NCBI GenBank assembly: GCA_037954325.1
Contig: JBBMNZ010000015.1
Coordinates: forward strand, 9,936,501 to 10,000,500
DNA: 64,000 bases
Direction of reading: 5' to 3'
Origin: Fistularia commersonii
Taxonomy: Eukaryota > Chordata > Actinopteri > Syngnathiformes > Fistulariidae
Under the pieces are notes generated by a model. That model did not search any database. It was not told where the DNA came from and saw only the letters and a list, made by a program, of their open reading frames with translations. How positions within the stretch are numbered: the stretch's first letter is position 1; the number at the start of each line of letters is the position of its first letter. Of the stretch, positions 10,424 to 23,200 are shown piece by piece. The translations under genes and the position numbers were made by a program.

Positions 10424-10668
10424 TCTGTGGCGCAGTGGTTAGCGCGTCCGCCGCCTCGCAGCAAGAAGGTCCCTGGTTCTCCGGGTTCCTTCGGGTTCTC
10501 CAGGTTCCTCCAACAGTCCAAAAAACATGCAGGAGGGTCACCGGAGACCCAAAATTATGTGCGAATAAGTGAATAGTTGCATATCTCTACATTTGATTGA
10601 CCAGTAAAGGATGACACCTAATGACAGCTGGGATTGGCGCCAGCACCCCAGCGACCCTGATCGCAGGA
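10424..10668 (+). mobile_element. SINE-like dispersed repeat with tRNA-like head
   Basis: The head tctgtggcgcagtggttagc resembles a tRNA A box. It is followed by cgcctcgcagcaagaaggtc, then ccaacagtccaaaaaacatg, then aatgacagctgggattggcg at the tail. This order is that of a very common teleost repeat, which I recognise from memory. The copy ends in a (TGAA)n run at 10668-10716. Related copies occur at 36493-36752 and, in fragments, at 12150-12280, 12767-12850 and 13355-13440. Confidence 0.6.
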
Positions 10669-10716
10669 TATGAATGAATGAATGAATGAATGAATGAATG
10701 AATGAATGAATGAAAG
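10668..10716 (+). repeat. (TGAA)n microsatellite
   Basis: About twelve tetranucleotide units form the tail of the SINE-like copy just upstream. Confidence 0.95.
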
Positions 10717-11838
10717 AAGTTCCACGGGCCACATGTGACTATGGTCAGTTCCACTGGTGGGAGCATCTTACACTTATTCAGCTCCGCGTCTCATTTCCAG
10801 GGGCCTTCCGGAACAACTCGGCGAACAAACAGCTGTCGGCTTCCAAACGCCGTAATCTTCTTGGGGAAACACATGAGCCGCTGGCGACCGTTACCGGGGC
10901 CGTCGAGGGTCGGGGGGGGCCCTTCCTGGGGTGTCGCCCAAATCGGAGATGCAACCAAAATAAAAGAATAAATCCCAAAACAAAACAAGAATCAAGTTAC
11001 GCTAAGCTAATCTTCCTGTAGCCCTGGGGCCGGCACTTAAAGAAACAATCAAAATACTGGAAGCCTCCTCTCGTATTCTCATTTTGGCCTCCTCAAGGCT
11101 CAAACGACCGGGATGGGAGAAACATTAGGAAAGATTCTAATGGCTCCAAAAATGGCTACTTAAACAATTATCATTCGAACAACTGCGGTGCAATTCGGCG
11201 CGGAGACAGCGAAGAATTAGCCCAACCTTTACAATACACAACATACATGTCAAGGAGGTCCGATTCTCACAAGAAGATAATCACCGCTAACCATCTACCC
11301 CGTCATTGTGCGCCTGAACCCAGCGGGGAATCCTGGGAAATGGGTTTGCGAGTCTCGGCTGACATGTGAGGGCCTCCAGCACGTGGAGCTCCAGCTGCGT
11401 GGGCGCGTTCTGTACATGCTTCCCATACGTATTATCTTTTTCACGTAAAAGAAAAGCATCAATGGTTTAATGTTAGGGGAGTAGCTTCATGTTGCTGTGA
11501 AACGCTAGCGAGCTTGTTAGCATATCTGGTTGTTTTAGCTGTTTTCTTGAAGATGTGCTGACACAGAGCTCGATAGCTAATGACTTGACTGCCGGACATT
11601 TTTTTTTTCTTATTATAGTTTATCAATCCCTTGCAGGAAGTTATTTCTCTGCGTTTAACCCATCATGGAGGATCCAGTTGGCAGCCAGTTAGCGGCGCCA
11701 GGGGACATCAAGCTTGTCGATTAACGCTAGCTTGACAGCTAGCCGATCAAGACAAATGTTATTTATATGGCGCCAGATCACGACATAGTTGTCTGATGAC
11801 CCTTTCCGTGTGAAGTAGGTCTGGACCACGCTTTTGGA

Positions 11839-11882
11839 GATGACCAGAAACCCAGCTCAAGATGACCAGAAACCCAGCTCAA
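11839..11882 (+). repeat. Exact 22-bp tandem duplication
   Basis: The 22-bp block gatgaccagaaacccagctc-aa occurs twice head to tail with no mismatch, inside a dispersed fish repeat (about 11750-11940) that continues tgtgggcggccttcagcctc. Perfect identity points to a recent slippage or duplication event. Confidence 0.85.
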
Positions 11883-12149
11883 TGTGGGCGGCCTTCAGCC
11901 TCGACCGGTTGGGGCAGAAAGAGAGATCGGAAGCAAGAGTGCGATAGACGGATGCAGCATTAGCATAGCGCTTCTCTCAAACTTGTGAATTACAACCACA
12001 TCAAGGAGGCTAACTGAAGGACCGGCACAAAACTTTTAGCCAACCGTCCATGTTTGTGAGGGAGTTTCTTTGGGTCTTTGGTAGAATAAGGGTTGCAGTG
12101 TTAGCACTCCTCTTCTACTGCAAGAAGCTTCATGTTCCCCTGCCAGGGT

Positions 12150-12280
12150 TCTCTCTAGTCTTGCTCCCACAGTCCCAAAACAGTCAGCAGCTTCATGGAA
12201 GAGCCTAAATCATCTAGAGGTGCAAATGAGAGGGTGAACATTTTGATGTGTCCGTGGGCGGCCCTAGGATTGACACCTTA
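12150..12280 (+). mobile_element. Fragment of the SINE-like repeat
   Basis: The blocks ctcccacagtcccaaaacag, gcaaatgagagggtgaac and gtgggcggccctaggattg follow the order of the family seen at 10424-10668, without its tRNA-like head. Confidence 0.4.
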
Positions 12281-12766
12281 ATGTTACTGTCGGATCTCTA
12301 AATGTTTTTTTTTCCTTCTGGAAGATGTAAGTACCACTTCAGTGGAACATCTGACTTGTGATTCTCCATATTTGCTCACTAACTAGTCACTGAAGTGAAG
12401 ACTTTGAGTTGACCTGAGAGAAGCGCCCGCCCAGTGAACCCACAGAGGCGAAGCATATCATCTCCTTTTTAACCCGTGCTGGGTTTTTATTTCCCTTGGT
12501 GACTTCCCTGTGGCCGGAAGGTTCATGTGCCTGGAGTTCCTCGTGGAGGCTTCGCGCACGTTCCCAGGTTCTCAGCTGAGACACACAATGGCGGTGGAGA
12601 TGGTCAGCGGCGATTAGGCCTGACCCAGATGGCGACTAACGTGATCCGTGACGCCATTGGGACTCGAAAAAGGCTCAACTTCTTGTTTTTGGTCTTTTAA
12701 GAGGACGTCCTTTGACCGTTTTGTGGCGTTCGGTCTTTGTTGTCCTGTCGGGTCATCCTGCGTTCA

Positions 12767-13440
12767 TTCATTCATTCATTGTTAGTACCGCTTATCTTGC
12801 GCTTGGGGCCCTGGTGGACCAGGTGCCCATCCAAGCTGACATTGGGTGAGAGGCGGGGCTTAACCTGAACCTGTCAATCAAAAGGCCACATTTAGAGACA
12901 TACAACCATCCAACTTCTCGTTCACATGCCGTGTCCGCAAAGAAAATCTTACTTGGTAAAAAGTTTTTTTTTCATCAGACCTTCTGGATCTTATTTTGAA
13001 AAATGACTGCTTCCAACTTCGCCTTACTGCCACTCTTAACTCTATCCCCGCCATTTCACACAACGGCTACCACAAGCTAGCCCTTGACAAAAATGAGCCA
13101 GAGACAAAAGTACCTGGAGAGCGGTAAAACTGCAGAAGCACCGTGGACTGCCAGCAAAAAGAAATCAAAAAGAAATTCCTACCTAAGTTATGAGTTCATC
13201 CTAACAGTTGATACGCAAGCTCTGCGTTATTTTCGACGAACGGCTAGCTAATGAAGCGCATTTATCTGTCAATCATTATATTCAGATTAAATACTGTGAA
13301 CTGACAAAAAAACAGTCACAGCTTGGGGCCTACAATGAACTCGATGCTTGTTTTTGGATTGTTGGAGGAAAGGGAAGAACCAGGGAAGAACCCTGTCAGA
13401 GTCAAACCAGGGAGCTTTTAGCCGCGAGGCGCAGCGCAAG
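12767..13440 (-). mobile_element. Minus-orientation SINE-like copy, apparently interrupted
   Basis: The tail (12767-12850: accgcttatcttgcgcttgg, ending in gggtgagaggcgggg) and the head (13355-13440: ggaggaaagggaagaaccag ... gccgcgaggcgcagcgc) are both reverse-complemented parts of the same family, in the order expected of one minus-strand copy. About 500 bp of unrelated sequence separates them. Part of that insert (13080-13120, aaaatgagccagagacaaaa) resembles the start region of a hAT transposase relic. A nested insertion is the simplest reading but is not proven. Confidence 0.35.
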
Positions 13441-14230
13441 CAATGGCGAGGTTCCGGCTCTCAGATGAGGTGGTTATGTGGAAAGAAGATGAATGGGTAA
13501 GGTTAGGTCACAGAACATCACTGTAGGCTAGGTTATGTAACTTTTGGCTGGTTTTATGCAACAGCTAAGGGGGGTCAAGACGAACACAGGAAACGGCGGC
13601 ACTGCGAACGAAAAGGCCCGAGGGGAAGAAAAGACGGGAAGACGCCGGGCCTCCAACCCTCAATCTAATTTTCAGTGGTTCGATGGAGGCGGCGAGGGCC
13701 GGCCACCGTGCACGACCAATGCAGAGTTAGAGGGTTTGCAAAGTCGGGCCTGTCGAACCCGCCGCGGGTTCCTGGAGTACCCAGGTCACCTGAACACTCG
13801 GGTTACCAGAATTTGAACTTGACACGCACCGTGGGCGCGACATCCTGACACCCATTGTCTGCAGACAAAGTGGGTAAGTGGGTCGAGGATGCGAGCGGCG
13901 TCCCGTGTCAGAGGTGCTGAAAGCTCTGACACAGTTTGGGTGACGCCATGAACATGTCACCGCCGGGCGGAAGGACTGTGAATGAATGATTGGAAAAAAG
14001 AAAAATGAGTTAATGTCATTAAAGGAGAATAGCGGCAGTGATCAAGATTGTTGCTGCTATTTTTGAAGAACAAGAAGTTAGAGGGGAATAAAGAGGGGCT
14101 TTGGGCATGAACGAAAGAGCCCAAATGAGGCAGGTATGTGTTTGCATGACCTTTATCGATGTTAGCACAAAAATGTATTCATTATGACCAACTTCATATT
14201 ATATGTATCATATCAAGTGCTGTGTTAAAA

Positions 14231-14734
14231 CAGGGATGTTCAACCTTTTTGCAAAGAGGGCCATATTTGAGGAGGTGAAACTATGTGAGGGACGACCATT
14301 CGGCTATTAACATTAAATGCAAATGAGGTATCTCAAAATTTGTTATTGCAAATGACATACTTTTCATGTCTTAACACAGAACACAAATTTAAAGTTTTTA
14401 CCCAAATCACGGTGTTTTTCATATTTGAATCCCACTTAAAATAAGGAAAAAGTCTGTCTGGAAAACAAAAACTCAGAAATATCAAATTCAAGTTCATTTA
14501 AAACATTACATATACACTGTTAAGTACTCACCATAAACTTCTGAATTCAAAACATGTGAACAGAAAATAGCAACAATGGTGATTTTATTCAGAAGTGCAA
14601 AACATTGAGGGGCATATAAATTTTGTCTTACTCTTCGGGTGAAATATAAAATAGCTTTTTGTACACGGCTGCGGGCCATGCACATTCGAACACGGGCCAC
14701 ATGTGGCCCGCGGGCCAGACTTTGAACATGCCTG
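14231..14734. mobile_element. Non-autonomous hAT-like element
   Basis: The left end reads cagggatgttcaacctttt and the right end in reverse reads caggcatgttcaaagtctgg, an imperfect inverted pair of about 15 bp that starts with CAGG as in many hAT elements. The interior has tgtggcccgcgggccag next to the right end. At 504 bp it holds no transposase frame. An intact 8-bp target duplication was not seen. Confidence 0.55.
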
Positions 14735-14857
14735 ATATAGAAGCTCAACATGAAGTTTGAATGAGAGGGTGAAAAGTTTGTCTCTCTGTGACATGAATGA
14801 GGGAGTGAATGGCTGTATGTCTCTATATGTCATGTCATAAATATATATATATATATA

Positions 14858-15182
14858 CTGCTAAAAAAAATAAAAGGGAGCACTAAAATAATACATCCTA
14901 GATCTGAATGAATGAAATATTCCTATTGAATACTTTGTTCTTTACATCAAAACAATCAATGGAAATCAAATGTATTAACCCATGGAGGTCTGGATTTGGA
15001 GTCACACTCAAAGTTAAAGTGTAAAAACACACTGCAGACTGATCCAACTTTGATGTAATGTCCTTAAAACAAGTCAAAATGAATCAGTGTTCCTTCCTAA
15101 GTGGACAGTTTGATTTCACACAAGTGTGGTTGACTTTGAGTTACATTGTGTTGTTTAAGTGTTCCCTTTATTTTTTTAGCAG
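14858..15182 (+). mobile_element. Tc1-like MITE, copy 2
   Basis: This 325-bp copy lies in the same orientation as copy 1 and has the same ends (ctgctaaaaaaaataaaagg; ccctttatttttttagcag) and the same internal junction (gtcaaaatgaatcagtgtt). TA-rich microsatellites abut both sides (14842-14857 and 15183-15244), as expected of insertion into a TA run. It lacks about 30 bp present in copy 1. Confidence 0.8.
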
Positions 15183-15208
15183 TATATATACAGAATATAT
15201 GTATTCCG

Positions 15209-15244
<36 letters not shown>

Positions 15245-15270
15245 AATAGAAATAGAAATAGAAATAGAAA
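15183..15270 (+). repeat. (TA)n and (AAATAG)n simple sequence
   Basis: A TA run broken by a few bases (15183-15244) passes into four or five AAATAG units (15244-15270). Confidence 0.9.
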
Positions 15271-16134
15271 AGAATTGTAATTGCCTAATATAAAGCGTCG
15301 CTGTTGTATTCAGATTAGGAAATATTTTCATGCATGAAACTGGTCCCCGGTACAAAAAAGGTTGGGGGCAGCTGGTATAGATAATAAAAGAATGAAAAAA
15401 ACAGCAAATTTTGAAAGGATGAAATGTAAACATGTGAAATCAAAAATGCATTTCCAAGTATTACTTTCCCAGATGGGGGTTATTAGATGTTACGGGTCTG
15501 TTTGGAAAAATATGAATGTGGACACTTGGAGGCGATCTTGCACTTCTTGTTCGAGAAATGTGAGGGACGGCGTCCTCCAAACACACTGGGGTGAGATTTG
15601 ATACGGATTTAGCGGGTTTAGAACTGGTTTAAGTCAATTATTGATTCTGTATGAGTTGATTTTTCATTCAGTTTAGCCAAATGAATAGATATGGATTCCA
15701 CACAGAAAGGTGCGCTGCAACCCACACACACATGTTATATGGAGACGTCCAACCAATCACTCACTCTTTGTATCTTTAAAGACATGATTTGAACAGTTTG
15801 TTTGCTTTTAATCTGCAGAAAAGACTGAATTAGGGCAGATGCATTGACAGGTGTGTCCAGTTTGTGACAGTTTGAAGGAGCTGTTTCAGTCGCTTCATAC
15901 CTTTCCTTATCCCTAGAACAAACGCTGCCTGTAAGAGGAGAGATTTAAGTATTTATTCCTTGTTATTCTGGTCCTCCCATCGTCTCCGCTCCCACCTTTT
16001 CCCAGTGGTTCCCACGGATAAAACAGAGCTGGAAATGAAAAAGGGGAGCAGCCCAAGGACACACTGATACACCGATTGTACCGGGATGCATTTTTAGCCA
16101 TATCTGACTGTTTCAACCTCTTGAGGATAGAATT

Positions 16135-16137
<3 letters not shown>

Positions 16138-16192
<55 letters not shown>
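16138..16192 (+). repeat. (TC)n microsatellite
   Basis: About 27 TC units followed by a short imperfect CA run. A LINE-type tail remnant (gtgggtcaataaagtccata) lies just downstream at 16258-16280. Confidence 0.95.
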
Positions 16193-16195
<3 letters not shown>

Positions 16196-17099
16196 CACAC
16201 ACACACATACACACACTGCCGTATTTATTCCTTTTCAAGTAATGTGCATTGGCCCCTTGTGGGTCAATAAAGTCCATAACAATGATCATTATTTTGAGAT
16301 GACAACCTGGGGAGCTTCATTGAACTCTTTTTTAGCAGTTTGGTCAGCAGACAATCAACAAAGTGCACGTTTGCAACGAAGAATGCGGCGATGATATTCA
16401 TCTCCACCATCTTGTTTTCAAAATAACTGAATGGCCAACTTGTGTCTGAACAGAAAAGTTGATTGACAGCGTTTCAGCGGGCAGTAACACTGATAACAGT
16501 GCTAACACTAATCATTTACTTGCATTGCAATTTAAAACTTGAGTCATTTCTCTTAATATTTACTTAAAAGTTACATGTAGATTGACATTAGCCTTGGACA
16601 CGGATTGCATTTTTGAACTATTACTTAACAGATAGATGTTTCACCACAAACATGAGCAAAAGGTGTCAAAGGCGGGACAATAATGCTTATGTTGAAAGAG
16701 TTATATTGTATATTTGTCACTCTGCAAATGATTCTCTGTTTATTTAAATTGCATGTGTATTTAATATTGTTTTTTATAATTGTTAAGCAGATAAAATGAT
16801 AACAAACTATGAATTTAGATGTTATGAACGGTGACAGAAATGTTGTACTTTTGAAGAATAATCTTATGTTTTTCTTTCTGATTAATGTCAGTAAATCAAC
16901 AGGAATTTTCCCTCTCGAGCGTTGGTTAGAAGCTGCAATGGTGGCTTGTTGCCACTAGGGGGCGCCCAACTCACACTGGTCAGTTGTGCTGCCTTCAAAT
17001 AATCGGAGATAACAGAATCGCACTAAGTAATTAATCCCTTGGTGGAAATTGTTGAAAGTCACACTCGGGATATCACAATTTTTTTACAAATTATTACAG

Positions 17100-17429
17100 T
17101 GTAAGTCAGTTGTGGCCGGTTTTGTGTTAATTTATGGAGACATTTGTGAACAGCTGAAGAAAACCTCTGTTTGAACAAGCGGTGGGTGACGCCCGATAAG
17201 CTCCGAGCCGGACATGAACGCATCACCGATCCCCGAGTGTCCGGCAGAATGACGCCGGACCGACGGTGGCTGTGTGACAGATAAACAAACGCCCTCCTGC
17301 GTGGCTTCGCGGACCGCTTCCTGGCCCACGCCGCCAGATAACGGACTTTTAAAAACAAACGCGACTTGCTTCCATTCACGAAAAGGGCGTCTGAGTGGGG
17401 AAAAAGTTTCTTTAAATATCCACGACGAG
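17100..17429 (+). promoter_or_regulatory. tspoap1: Candidate promoter and 5' non-coding exon of tspoap1
   Basis: A CpG-richer block (about 17190-17350) ends at ccacgacgag followed by the strong donor gtaagt at 17430. A fitting acceptor, tttgctctcatttttcag, ends at 18245, 128 bases before the tspoap1 ATG. This suggests an untranslated first exon here. The transcription start and the exon's left end cannot be seen, and no TATA box is obvious. Confidence 0.35.
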
Positions 17430-18373
17430 GTAAGTTCCGACGGGGAAAACTTAAACCGTTAAGCTAACGTTTGCTAACTGACGCCGCGGCTAATTGCCAG
17501 AGAGGGTTCCGACACAGTTACTGAGTAAGATTTTAATTGGTGTTACATTTATCTTTAGCAAACAGGTCGTGTTTTAGTTGACAGTTTGCTATTTAATTAT
17601 CGGGGGATGGGGGGGGGGATTCCCTGTTTCAGCCGTGCCCCCCTACTCCACCCCTTGTATTGTTTACCTGTAGGGCTGCTAATGTGAATTATGATAAACT
17701 TAATTAGCTAAGGTCATTAGCGTACTGGCTAATGTAGCTCCCCGCTATCCTCACCAAAAGCCTAGCCGTTGACTTGTTGCATTTAGGGGTTGAAAAGCTC
17801 CGTCAGTCACACAGTACGCTGAGCAAAGCGAATTTTGAGGTTGTCAGCTCCCCCCTGTTTTAAATGTGCCATGCACAAGTTCATGCCAAGTTTGATTAGT
17901 GTCGAGCGAATCGGAAAATATAGGGAGTTCAACCAGGCAGGCACATCCACTTGGTTGGCGGATGCTCAGCGATTTGTTTGCTGAGGTTTTGAGGCTAATT
18001 ATGGCCACGGGAAATCATTAAATAATCACATCATTTCATTTTGTGTATTTGCTACTTGTCAGAATGCTGCTCTCTGCTTTCTGAACACATCCCTCTTGCA
18101 GAGAAATCTTCACCATCTCTCTTTCCACCGTGCTCCGGGATTTTGAATTTCTTCTTGCTTTGTCCATCAGTAACATCAGACCACATTTTTTTTTTGTCTT
18201 AACTCCTAACTCTCGCATCCTCTTCACTTTGCTCTCATTTTTCAGTGACCCCCCCCTTGTGACAGTTGCATGCTGCATGTCTGATAACCACCCATCACCG
18301 CCACCTGAACTTCTTCTCTTTAGCAGCATCTCACACCTCTTTGCATGTTGTGCCGTGAAATGAATTTGGCGTC

Positions 18374-19213
18374 ATGAGGAGGGACTGGGATAACCCTCTG
18401 GCACTGTCCTCCAAGAAACCCTGCCGAGGCCGGACGGACTACGGGCAGGAGCTAGAGAGACTGCGGGCCGACTTGGAAGGGGAGAAGAAGCGGACGGAAC
18501 GGGCCCGCAGACGCCTCTGCGTGGACCTCAGGCGCCTGCGGCAAGAAGCAGAGCGGAAGCTGCAGGAGGCTTTGCGGGAGCTGACCGCCAAGCGTGGGAG
18601 CCATAAGCAAAGAAGCGGAAACCGACAATGGCGTCTGCTGGCGAAGGAGGTGAACGTCAGCGAGTCCAATCGGAAGGAGGCGTTTTGTTTGTGTAGCAGA
18701 GAAACGTATACAATTCTGGAGCAGTTGCTGCTGACACTGTCTGGGAAGATAAATGTCGAGCAGGGAGTCTATAAATTGCACCACAGGCAGGAACTGGAGC
18801 TAGAGAAAGCCATCTTCCTCTGTCACCTGCTAGAAGCCCATGGGAGACTTCTGAAGGGGAGGCAGAGCGGAGGACATCCCGGCTGTTATGTCGAAAAAAG
18901 CGAAATAGAAAGCAGGAGCATCTGTCAGGACGTGCCCGCGCTGACCTACTCTAGATCCTCGGTGCTAAATAAATCTCAGCGGGCCTCATCTGAGAAAACT
19001 GAGCCAGGTCAGCGGGGGCAGCCTTCAGGCTGGGGCGTGGGTGCAGCTGACCCCTGCACCGGCACCGCCGCCGCCGCAGTCGTGGACACCTGTTGGAGCA
19101 GTGCGCTAAAAATTTGTCACCCTTGCGACACTCCCCTCGGAGGATGGGACGACCAGCCCCCTTCTGGGTCAGATGAGTCAACGCCCTCCAAATGCACAGA
19201 CAGAAACATGGAG
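18374..19213 (+). CDS. tspoap1: tspoap1 exon 1: N-terminal region
   Basis: The exon has 280 codons from the first ATG after an in-frame TGA (18353-18355), ending NME before gtgagc, phase 0. Residues 20-75 are strongly charged and heptad-like (ELERLRADLEGEKKRTERAR and on), a likely coiled coil. Residues 115-160 form a second helical part (LEQLLLTLSGKINVEQG). The remainder is low-complexity and Ser/Gly/Thr-rich. Linkage to the later exons rests on phase, strand and the RIM-BP-like coiled-coil start. This N-terminus is much less conserved than the rest. Confidence 0.75.
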
Positions 19214-20142
19214 GTGAGCAGCTTCTTCTTTTCGGAAACAAGTTGATTGTCGATGTTGCCGGCAGGTTTGTGTCGCAGACATTTACAGCCATGCGTTGGC
19301 ATGAATCACGCTCACACAGATTCTTAACACAGTTGTTTAAACCGTACTTTGGGGAGCTTGGGAGCTAAACTTCACCTTTGTGTTTCACAACCTCAATATT
19401 TCACCTTTTTCCGCTCCAGAGATAGAGCGGCTTGTTACTGATTCAGATTCTGACCTTATTTATCATCTATTTTTGTTGCGACCTGCCCTACCCCTTCTAT
19501 GCTAAGAATTTAACCGGGCTGCTTTTTAGCTCCACATCTCAAATTATCGTGTCTCTCGAGCCACTTTTAGCGAACCCTCTTCCAGGTGAGCAGACGAGCA
19601 AACGTGAATGCAGAGGCGTGTCTAATGCTTGGTCGTCTCCCAGGTTCCAAGATACAATAGTTTGATGATGAAGCTTAGAAAATGGAGAGGAAGAGAAAAT
19701 ACATCTTTGCCCTGTGATTTCAAGGACTGCAGTTCTGCATTCTTGTGTTTAACAAAAGAAGATTAGCGTCGTTTTTAAATCATAGCAATATTCTTCACTA
19801 GAACATTTGAACGGCAACATAAATGTCGGCTACCTGGAATCCTCATTTTTATGAATAAATCTGCAAAAAAGAAACACGATAAATCCAAACCCAGGCTGTT
19901 GACAAAGCATACGTGATGAAACCTACGTCGCAGAATAACCTCATTAAAAAGTCAGCAGTTGTGCTTATTTAGCTGCAGTAATGTGAACAAAGCATGTTTA
20001 ATCCGCTATCAGATAGTTGAAGCCAAAGCCGCTGCTCTCCATGCAGAGTATGGAAGAGACACAACTGGTACGGTTGGTTGTAAAATGTGTCAATGTCGCT
20101 GACAGTATCTGTTGCTGTCAGTATGTGATCACAGTGTTTGTA

Positions 20143-20230
<88 letters not shown>

Positions 20231-23200
20231 TTGATATGTTAATACATCGTAGAGTGGCAGAAGTGGGTCAGTGGGCTTCATTTAAATTTAGAATCATGTT
20301 TTCTCCTAGAGGAAAATGAATAAATAAACAAAGCTTGAACTAAGCTGCAATAGAAATACCTGCACGGCCTGGTGCTTGTTTTACACAGCTGTGTATTGTT
20401 TCCACAACAACTGACATAAAGTGTTTTTGGAGGACATTTAAGGCTCGCGTCCGCTTTTCGGATTCGTTTTTTAACGTCTTTTCAAATGTTTGGCAGTTAT
20501 GGGCTGAATGTAGGCTAAACACATGATAAAAAGCAATAGCCTTTGTGTGTATGAAGAAAAGAAAAACATTTCCAGGTACATTTTGGAGTTTGGAAATGTA
20601 TCAATGGTTGTCATTTAAGACCCCACTAACTGATTACTCCGATGAAGAAACCAGAGGTCCTGAACGAGGAGGACTCGCAGCGGGAGGATGGACTGAGAAT
20701 GGGCCGACCCAAACAGATAGAACAGGAAATCCGAAGCAGATGGAACATGTTAACTGAATTTAAGGTTGCCATGGTGACAGCTGATCCTCGGAGCAGTGTC
20801 GGCCCAATAGAAAGGAGGCGGCGATCATCAGAATAATAGTGAATTCTTGTAGTCCGACCTGCCACCCCGGGGTGGAGCAGCTGCTCTTGCAGGAGGGGCA
20901 CTCTGCAACAATATCAACAAACCAATGTTTGTAGCTGGCTAGTTGAGTGTCGGCCAGCTACTCACCGTTAGAGGACCAAATACTTCTAACTGTGTCACCG
21001 CTGTGATAAAAGAGGGTTTATTCGTTTCACATAATCTTAGACTTAACAAGGTTATCAGTCTTATCTAAATCCTCGTCATTCAGGTTATGAAATAAAGTCA
21101 TAATAGATCACGCGGGTCAACTCCCAAGGCCTTTTAATTACTGCTGGATTAAGAGGTGGATCTTTCTTTTTATATCACACTTTCTTGCTACTCTTCATAT
21201 CATATACTTTATAATATCAGACAGCAGCGGGCATTTTTTATGACAATATTTGAAAACGTAGGGTGGGGTTTGAGTCCTGCAGACTGTCTGCTGCTCTTGA
21301 ATTTGTAGTGAATTTTCCTAATCCCATCTCAGACGTTCCCTTGGCCGTTCCCAGCCCCGTTGAGCCCAGAACATGAGCGGCAGCTGTTTTTTAGCGACAG
21401 CTCTCCATTGTGGCAGGCAGACCGGGAGCCCATCAGAGTAGGTCAGTGTGACCCGATGCCAATACCAGTAGACCATGATGGAGCTGAACCCCACATCACG
21501 GCTTCGCGACATTCCTTCATTCCTTCTTTGTTTTGTCGTCGTATCAGAAGGTTGCCTTGCAGGGTCTCATCGTATTGACAGTGAATGAACTATAGAAACA
21601 GAGATTGAGTTGTCTGGTCAGTTGTTTTTTTTTTAACCTGCCTGTCAGAACCCATCCGTTTCTCCCTGGTTCCCTGATTCTTTGTCCAGTTAAAAGATAT
21701 CTTCAGAGTGAGTGATGGCTCTGTGACATTTTTGACCATGGTGTTTGGTGCTGGGAAGTCTGTGCTGTCTGATCTTAGCTTTGTCTCACACAGACTGGGT
21801 TTTTCACTGACCTTCACAGGAGTAGAAAGCGGATCGTTTGCAGTTTATCAAAGCAACCGCAGTCGGGAGCTCGCCCTAACTGCAGCAGTCAAAATATTAG
21901 AATTTTTTTTCCGTTTCTGTAACTGAGCGGTCCAGACGAGAAGAAAATCAATCTGCATCGTTTTGTTGTGATATATAATCTGTGTAGGCCTTGGGCTATA
22001 AGACTAATATTTTTGAATACGGTTGATATAACGTGACACGAGAGATGCCCACAACCCCCCAGGAAAGGCTCAGATGCAGTGTTGGGTTGGCACTGCAACA
22101 GAATCCGCAGCCGTGCATTGTTTTCATCCCAGATCAGAACCGAGGTTTAGCACAGTGTTGAGCTGCAGATGCTGACCCTCACAGGGGCATCACTCCTTGC
22201 CTTTCCAACTGCAACGTCTAGCTGATGATGTTTCAGACGTGGGCACCACAACAACCGCGACCAGGTTCACATAATTAAAGAAAAACGTCGAGCGTTTCCA
22301 CTTGTCATGTTCAGACTGACAAGAGTGAATACCTGCACAGAAATACAGTGTACTGTATGTTAAGTTCATGAATGAAACGCCTGCTAGCTCGAGCTACAAG
22401 CTACTCCATTTGTCCCTGTAATGATATAATATCAAATCTCTGAGGGTTTGTGGGAGGAAATGCCTCATTAAAGCAAACACCATCCCAGCACACATAATCT
22501 TGGACCTTTTAAAAAGAGATCTCGCCGAAGCTTTAAAGGACAGATCCAAATATGACTCTCTTCCAAACCGCAAATCTTTTGTGTTTTTTTTTTTTTTCTG
22601 TGTCTGTTTAAAAAAAAATCCAAATAACTCAATCAAATCTAAAATGGAAGGGACTTGGAGAGATTCTGTGACTCCATCAAAACATTCACGCTCCTTCTAG
22701 TGGGCTCGTCCTCTCGTGAGGTCTGATTTAATTGTGAATAAATAATGCTCTTCTGCACCGTCAGACGATTTATGATCTTACTGAAGAACAGACCCTTCAA
22801 AGGATGGCGGAGCGACCGCAGCATCTCGAACAGCCATTATCTTGTCAGACGTGTGATTTGCTCCTCTAGTGTTTAACTGCAGTAAAACACCGAAATTAGT
22901 CTGGACACACTTGTTCCTCTGCCTGCCTCCTGCAGCCTCCCTGTGTTGCAGTGTGCGCTGCCTCTCCAACAATCAATAGGGAGCCAACATCATTCCAGCG
23001 TCATCTCCATGGAAACGAGCTCCAGCCGCCGCAGCGATTGGGCCCTGACTGAGAGCCTGCCTTTTTGTGATAGGGCGGCGGAGGCAGCCGTCCCTACCCC
23101 CCTCCTCTCGGCGACACTCGCCGTCTTACACACATTTATTTTTTTCCCCCCGCCGTCCTTTTTCCTCACCTTTATGCCGCTGCAACCAGGATAGGATTAA

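Larger units (their letters stand above)
3482..17100. other. Intergenic region between the divergent SRCR gene and tspoap1
   Basis: No coding exon with convincing splice sites or domain content was found on either strand. The region is filled with dispersed repeats and simple sequence, listed separately. GC-rich parts at 8620-9260 and 10780-10930 carry open frames, but these look like compositional artefacts: an AGG run at 8926-8955 gives poly-Glu or poly-Arg. A 22-bp block occurs twice head to tail at 11839-11882. Confidence 0.6.

Noticed and set aside
20642..20770. Coding-looking segment (KKPEVLNEEDSQRE) in intron 1
   Set aside because: The only donor (gttgcc) is poor, no acceptor gives phase 0, and two frames look equally open.
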